7,951 nucleotides of DNA from positions 1 through 7,951 of the forward strand of contig DASYIL010000269.1 of NCBI GenBank assembly GCA_035997545.1. The letters are read 5' to 3'. Position numbers and translations under genes: made by a program. Below the pieces are notes generated by a model that searched no databases, was not told the DNA's origin, and saw only the letters and a program-made list of their open reading frames with translations. Below, piece after piece: positions 5,712 to 7,951 of the stretch (its first letter is position 1; the number at the start of each line of letters is the position of its first letter). Origin of the DNA: GCA-003244245 sp035997545 (lineage in GTDB: Bacteria > Actinomycetota > Actinomycetes > Mycobacteriales > Pseudonocardiaceae).

Positions 5712-5884
5712 GATCTCGTGCACCCGCAGCCACGCCTCCACGAAGGTGGCCCTGGTCCGGGCGTGACGCTGCTCGTCCGCCTGGCCTGGAAGCGCGTCAA
5801 GATCCGCTTGGCTTCGGCCTCGTCGGTAGTCGACTCGGAGAGCTAGAGCCGGTTGCCGATCAGTGGGTCAACGCCGGCGGACGG
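5712..5884 (-). pseudogene. Second tyrosine-integrase remnant (N-terminal part)
   Basis: Reading leftwards from 5884, the frame gives SAGVDPLIGNRL, a TAG stop (5845-5843) where the family has tyrosine, then LSESTTDEAEAKRILTRFQ. It shifts frame at 5779-5788 and continues ADEQRHARTRATF then EAWLRVHEI to 5712. This is the arm-binding domain and the start of the core-binding domain of another actinobacterial integrase class, usually read as VSAGVDPLTGKRLYLTESTTDEAEA. It is distinct from the integrase at 912-2284. The catalytic domain is absent from the window. A nonsense codon, a frameshift and truncation make it non-functional. Upstream (right) it meets a TPR fragment on the other strand near 5885-5902. 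It shows that a second element once integrated nearby. Confidence 0.75.
5779..5788. repeat. 5-bp tandem duplication in the second integrase remnant
   Basis: GCCTG is repeated head to tail on the plus strand (5779-5783, 5784-5788), CAGGC twice on the coding strand. Removing one copy joins TTC CAG GCG GAC GAG (FQADE), restoring the integrase frame. This is the same kind of lesion as in the integrase at 2097-2106. Confidence 0.75.
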
Positions 5885-5902
5885 TCACGTGGCGTGAGCT
5901 GG

Positions 5903-6031
5903 GGCAACCTCGGCAATACGCCGTGTACACGGTTCGAGCTCACCGGCCACTCGGCTGACCTAGACGAGGCCATCACCGTCGGTCGCGAGGCCCCGCGAGG
6001 TCCAGCTCACCGAACCGTAAGCCTGCATTAA
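5903..6031 (+). pseudogene. TPR-repeat protein fragment
   Basis: The frame reads GNLGNTPCTRFELTGHSADL followed by DEAITVGREA, then stops at 6029-6031. This is the tetratricopeptide consensus typical of actinobacterial TPR/CHAT proteins (NLGNALRTRFERTGDLADL followed by DEAI). Only about one repeat is left. After GREA the sequence (PRGPAHRTVSLH) no longer fits. The full proteins are often many hundreds of residues with a C-terminal CHAT peptidase domain and act as signalling or defence scaffolds; nothing of that remains here. Left of 5903 the DNA codes on the other strand for the integrase remnant, so the fragment is bounded by a recombination junction. Confidence 0.6.
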
Positions 6032-6108
6032 GACGGCCCGCAGGCCTGCCGGTTACCTTCTCTCCCTACGCCCACTGCAATCTTAGTAGATGAAAGGAGA
6101 GACGACCA

Positions 6109-6465
6109 ATGCGTATCCGCCGGTCTCGTCTCATCGCCGTTAGCGCTCTATTCCCGCTGCTGCTGGTAGGCAGCGCCACCGCCTCCCAGGCCAGCCCCCC
6201 CGGCGCGGACGCGTGCAGTCAAGCGCCATCCGTGGTCGTGAGCCAATCAGACCCGAATTTTTCGTATATCACGATCTCGCTGGCCTGCCAATCGACCACG
6301 CACTTCCACCGTATCGTCTCGGCGTTGGTCGCCGGCACCGAGATCTTCAGTGTCGACACTCTTACCGACGTTATCGCCGACGCTGCCTCCACCACCAAGA
6401 TCAAGCTTCCGAAGGCGCTGGTCTGCGTGACCAATCCGGACACCGGTGCCCAGAACTGCTTGTGA
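6109..6465 (+). CDS. Small secreted protein with four cysteines, unknown function
   Basis: This 118-residue protein has a textbook Sec signal peptide: a basic start MRIRRSR, hydrophobic core LIAVSALFPLLLVGSATA (residues 8-25) and a probable cleavage after SQA (residue 28). A strong AAAGGAG ribosome site precedes the ATG. The mature part is about 90 residues with four cysteines (36, 60, 106, 117), an even number suited to two disulfides outside the membrane. It has alternating hydrophobic segments (VVVSQ, YITISLAC, IVSALVAGTEIFSVDTL) suggesting a beta-rich fold. The C-terminus NPDTGAQNCL ends at a cysteine one residue from the end, which favours a complete protein. I do not recognise the family. 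It stands alone between fragments, with no clear operon partner. Confidence 0.7.
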   Translation: MRIRRSRLIAVSALFPLLLVGSATASQASPPGADACSQAPSVVVSQSDPNFSYITISLACQSTTHFHRIVSALVAGTEIFSVDTLTDVIADAASTTKIKLPKALVCVTNPDTGAQNCL

Positions 6466-6696
6466 AGCTGGCGGCACACTCAGATTGAGCAGTTCCGGAA
6501 CGGCATCCCGCAATCGCAATGGCGTATTTCTCAGCCGATCTGCTGCCGCCGACGCAGGTGTGTCGGGGGGCGTGATGTGTTCGTGGGGATTGTGGGTTTC
6601 CGGTACGGTTCGCCGGTGGGTCCCGGACGGGTCCCGGTTAGCCTCCGCAGACGATGGTGCGGAGGTGCGGCTGGGACCCGGCCACCGGCACGAGTG
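6466..6696. other. Non-coding stretch before transposase fragment, with nested inverted repeats
   Basis: No gene is recognised. Within it, 6613-6688 can fold as a long stem of three perfect segments: CCGGTGG (6613-6619) with CCACCGG (6682-6688), CGGGTCCC (6628-6635) with GGGACCCG (6673-6680), and CCTCCGCA (6642-6649) with TGCGGAGG (6658-6665). A further CCGGTAC/GTACCGG pair (6600-6606, 6710-6716) is nested outside. It could be a structured RNA, a mobile-element end or a decayed large inverted repeat. Confidence 0.45.
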
Positions 6697-6843
6697 GGCC
6701 ACCGCGTTGGTACCGGCACGATCCGCCGGATCCTTCGAAGCGGTGGAATCGGTCCAGCCCCGCGGCGGACGGACACGTCCTGGCAACAGTTCCTGCGCAC
6801 CCAGTGCTCTGGTCTACTCGCCACAGACTTCTTCCACCTCGAC
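6697..6843 (+). pseudogene. Integrase-core transposase, internal fragment
   Basis: The frame GHRVGTGTIRRILRSGGIG then PAPRRTDTSWQQFLRTQC and GLLATDFFHLD is the segment just before and including the first catalytic aspartate of rve-type (DDE) transposases common in actinobacteria (typically VGAGTIRRIL, GPAPRR, TWRQFL, ILACDFLHVDTV). The catalytic Asp of DFFH is at 6826-6828. After HLD at 6843 the sequence leaves the family, so the second Asp and the Glu are lost, as is the N-terminal DNA-binding part. The frame stays open to 6936 by chance. Clearly an inactive insertion-sequence relic. Confidence 0.75.
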
Positions 6844-6855
6844 AAGTTAGCGCCC

Positions 6856-6917
6856 GTGATTTCCGGGCAAACTTCTCGCGTCATTCGGGACGACCGAAAA
6901 GAATGTGATTTCCGGGC
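6856..6917. repeat. 13-bp direct repeat beside the transposase relic
   Basis: GTGATTTCCGGGC occurs at 6856-6868 and 6905-6917, 49 bp apart. The first copy also sits in a small inverted repeat (GCCC...GGGC). They immediately follow the point where the transposase homology stops. They may be repeats of an insertion-sequence end or the footprint of the deletion that removed the rest of the transposase. Confidence 0.5.
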
Positions 6918-7351
6918 GCGGCTAGCGCTCAGGTGAGCGGTAAAGCATGCCGCGGGGGTCTTTCGGCGACATGGCCGGGCCCTATGACCCGGCATTCAGG
7001 ACCCGCTTGATTCCGTTGTCATTTGCAGCGTGACGATACCGCATCTTAGAGGAGGTTGACGCCAGAAAATTGCGCGCGATCATCGGGACCGTGGGCCCCG
7101 CTCACCGCCGGGATGGGGACAGCGTTCACCGCCGCCGGAGCCCACGCGGCCCCGGCCGCTCACACCGCCCGCACGGCAGCGGCGGCCCCGGCCGCCGGGG
7201 TGCCTGCAGGAACAGCCACTCGGCCAGCACCCCTGTCCAGGACCTGGGCATGCCATCGTTCCAGCGCCCCAGGGCCGATACCGCCGCGGGGCGGCGCACC
7301 GAGTTCCGTTGGCTGATGATGTCGGAGCGGTGCTGCTGTCCCAAATAGCAC
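6918..7351 (+). other. Unresolved stretch; possible decayed start of a secreted protein
   Basis: AGAGGAGG at 7048-7055 is a strong ribosome site, but no ATG or GTG lies at normal distance. The frame opening at TTG 7056 encodes a hydrophobic, alanine-rich signal-like run (APLTAGMGTAFTAAGAHAAPA, about 7098-7160). A neighbouring frame just before it encodes RKLRAIIGTV, which would make a good signal-peptide start if the two were joined. Past about 7200 no frame is recognisable. I read this as the possible relic of a secreted or membrane protein gene with lost start and a frameshift; confidence is low. Confidence 0.3.
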
Positions 7352-7572
7352 CGGCTGCGACAGTGGGCGCAGCGCCTGACCGCCGCCGGCTTGATCGGCC
7401 CGGCTGCGCCGCGCGGCGCAGCCGGGCCCTGTCGGTGGTCTCCGGACTGGCCCTGCTCGCCGGAAGCCTCCTGCAGCGGCTCGGGATCTTCGAAGCCGGC
7501 GTCGCATCCACCAAAGACCCCCGCTACGTCATCGTCCCCCAGCGACAACGCGCCAACGACCGTTTGCGGTAG
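7352..7572 (+). pseudogene. NrfD/PsrC-type membrane subunit, C-terminal fragment
   Basis: The second part (7414-7572) reads RRSRALSVVSGLALLAGSLL followed by RLGIFEAGVASTKDPRYV and ends IVPQRQRANDRLR at TAG 7570. The pattern of a hydrophobic helix, R-x-GIFEAG, A-S-x-KDP-x-Y and VPQR is the characteristic C-terminus of polysulfide-reductase NrfD-family quinol-interacting membrane subunits. The preceding bases (7352-7399) encode RLRQWAQRLTAAGLIG in a different frame, the usual upstream stretch. The frame change falls exactly at a 32-bp perfect palindrome (7397-7428). An in-frame TAG (7346-7348) lies upstream and most of the roughly 300-residue protein is missing. No companion iron-sulfur or molybdopterin subunit is seen. 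The fragment is non-functional. Confidence 0.65.
7397..7428. repeat. 32-bp perfect palindrome
   Basis: GGCCCGGCTGCGCCGC (7397-7412) is followed with no spacer by its exact reverse complement (7413-7428). It lies inside the NrfD-like coding remnant at the point where the reading frame changes, so it probably arose by local inverted duplication and is not an original regulatory site. Confidence 0.85.
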
Positions 7573-7807
7573 GCAGCCTTGCGTATCGCAGATCGGCTCA
7601 CCGATCACGCCAGCGCTGACCCAGGCCGGCTGGGAGCCGACGGCCTGGCGCCGAGTAGCGCCAACCAGAGCGGGCCCGCCTTGCAGACCGCCGTTGACAA
7701 GCTGGCCGCCGCGTTGCGCTGCCACGACGCGCCCCATTCCTCCGGCGGAAAGCCCGCGCAGCTCGTGCACGGTGGCACCTTGACCGGGTCGGAGAGCTGG
7801 AACTGGA
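7573..7807. other. No recognisable gene (235 bp)
   Basis: Frames are open on both strands, including a long minus-strand one that runs across the NrfD fragment, but none has a family resemblance, ribosome site or membrane or signal feature I can support. It separates the NrfD relic from the hairpin at 7808. Confidence 0.45.
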
Positions 7808-7840
7808 ACTTATGCCCTGGCTGGAAGCCGGGGCATAAGT
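7808..7840. terminator. Strong hairpin, probable terminator
   Basis: ACTTATGCCC (7808-7817) pairs perfectly with GGGCATAAGT (7831-7840). GGCT (7819-7822) pairs with AGCC (7826-7829) around a three-base loop, with a G-U wobble between the stems on plus-strand RNA. It lies 45 bp beyond the stop of the minus-strand gene at the right edge and 235 bp after the NrfD relic, so it could end transcription from both sides. No T tract follows. Confidence 0.5.
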
Positions 7841-7884
7841 GCTGGTCGTGACGGTTTTCCTCGGTGTGCCCAGTGGTTGGGAGG

Positions 7885-7951
7885 TCACTCGGGCCATGCC
7901 GAGGTGGTGATGATGTCCACGAAGTCCGCACGCGTGAAGCCGGGCGCGAAG
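7885..7951 (-). CDS. C-terminal end of a gene entering from the right edge
   Basis: The minus-strand frame gives FAPGFTRADFVDIITTSAWPE and a TGA at 7887-7885. The mix of aromatic, acidic and aliphatic residues looks like a genuine soluble-protein C-terminus, and a hairpin suited to termination follows 45 bp downstream. Only 21 residues are visible, too few for family assignment, and the call rests on composition and context. It could also be another remnant. Confidence 0.35.
   Translation of the reverse strand, partial: FAPGFTRADFVDIITTSAWPE

Noticed and set aside
5406..5741. A 111-codon minus-strand gene as an independent protein.
   Set aside because: Its first ten codons are the continuation of the frameshifted integrase remnant and the rest has no recognisable features; the GTG start is an artefact.
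6247..6786. A 179-codon minus-strand open frame.
   Set aside because: It is antisense to the secreted protein and the transposase relic, both of which have clear family or signal features on the plus strand.
7126..7770. A 214-codon minus-strand open frame.
   Set aside because: It lies antisense across the NrfD remnant and the palindrome, lacks a good ribosome site and shows no domain.
1..7951. A CRISPR array or rRNA genes.
   Set aside because: No regularly spaced repeats of CRISPR length and no rRNA-like conserved blocks were seen.

Overview
The window is high-GC actinomycete DNA. Evidence: strong G/C preference at third codon positions, a tRNA-Gly 3' end of actinobacterial type, and a rep-xis-int module typical of actinomycete integrative and conjugative elements (AICEs). 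The genus cannot be fixed from the sequence. Most of the window is accessory DNA in decay: few genes look intact, and many recognisable coding stretches are truncated, frameshifted or fused to unrelated sequence.

Layout. 28-744 (minus) encodes a DMT-type membrane transporter that appears to have lost an internal segment. 832-1077 is an attachment region. It holds the 3' part of a tRNA-Gly(UCC) gene (951-995) flanked on both sides by paired direct repeats (GTGCC, 11 bp apart), plus a strong hairpin. 912-2284 (minus) is a tyrosine integrase frameshifted by a 5-bp tandem duplication. It overlaps a small excisionase-like gene (2284-2499, minus), whose start is altered by an 8-bp tandem duplication. 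That gene follows the C-terminal part of a RepSA-like replication initiator (2521 to about 3285, minus). The rep gene is cut off by a junction with an IS3-type transposase start (3328-3390, plus), itself fused to the C-terminal part of an AraC-family regulator (3392-3949, plus).

From about 3950 rightwards the window is a patchwork of remnants. These are a PadR-family C-terminus (4305-4490), two small membrane-protein candidates (4516-4725 and 4908-5063), a small soluble hypothetical protein on the minus strand (5039-5338), a second, different tyrosine-integrase remnant (5712-5884, minus) with a nonsense codon and another 5-bp duplication, and a TPR-repeat fragment (5903-6031). Next come an apparently intact small secreted four-cysteine protein (6109-6465), an integrase-core transposase fragment (6697-6843), an NrfD/PsrC-type membrane-protein C-terminus interrupted at a 32-bp perfect palindrome (7352-7572), and the last codons of a minus-strand gene at the right edge (7885-7951).

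Interpretation. When intact, rep, xis and int would have formed one minus-strand operon for replication, excision and integration of an AICE at tRNA-Gly. Here all three carry damage or altered starts, so the element is probably immobile on its own. The core is flanked by element-like arm repeats on both sides instead of a complete tRNA on one side, which fits a tandem-element junction or rearranged attP. No intact novel system is evident. The most unusual signals are the repeated tandem microduplications in recombination genes and several long perfect inverted repeats.
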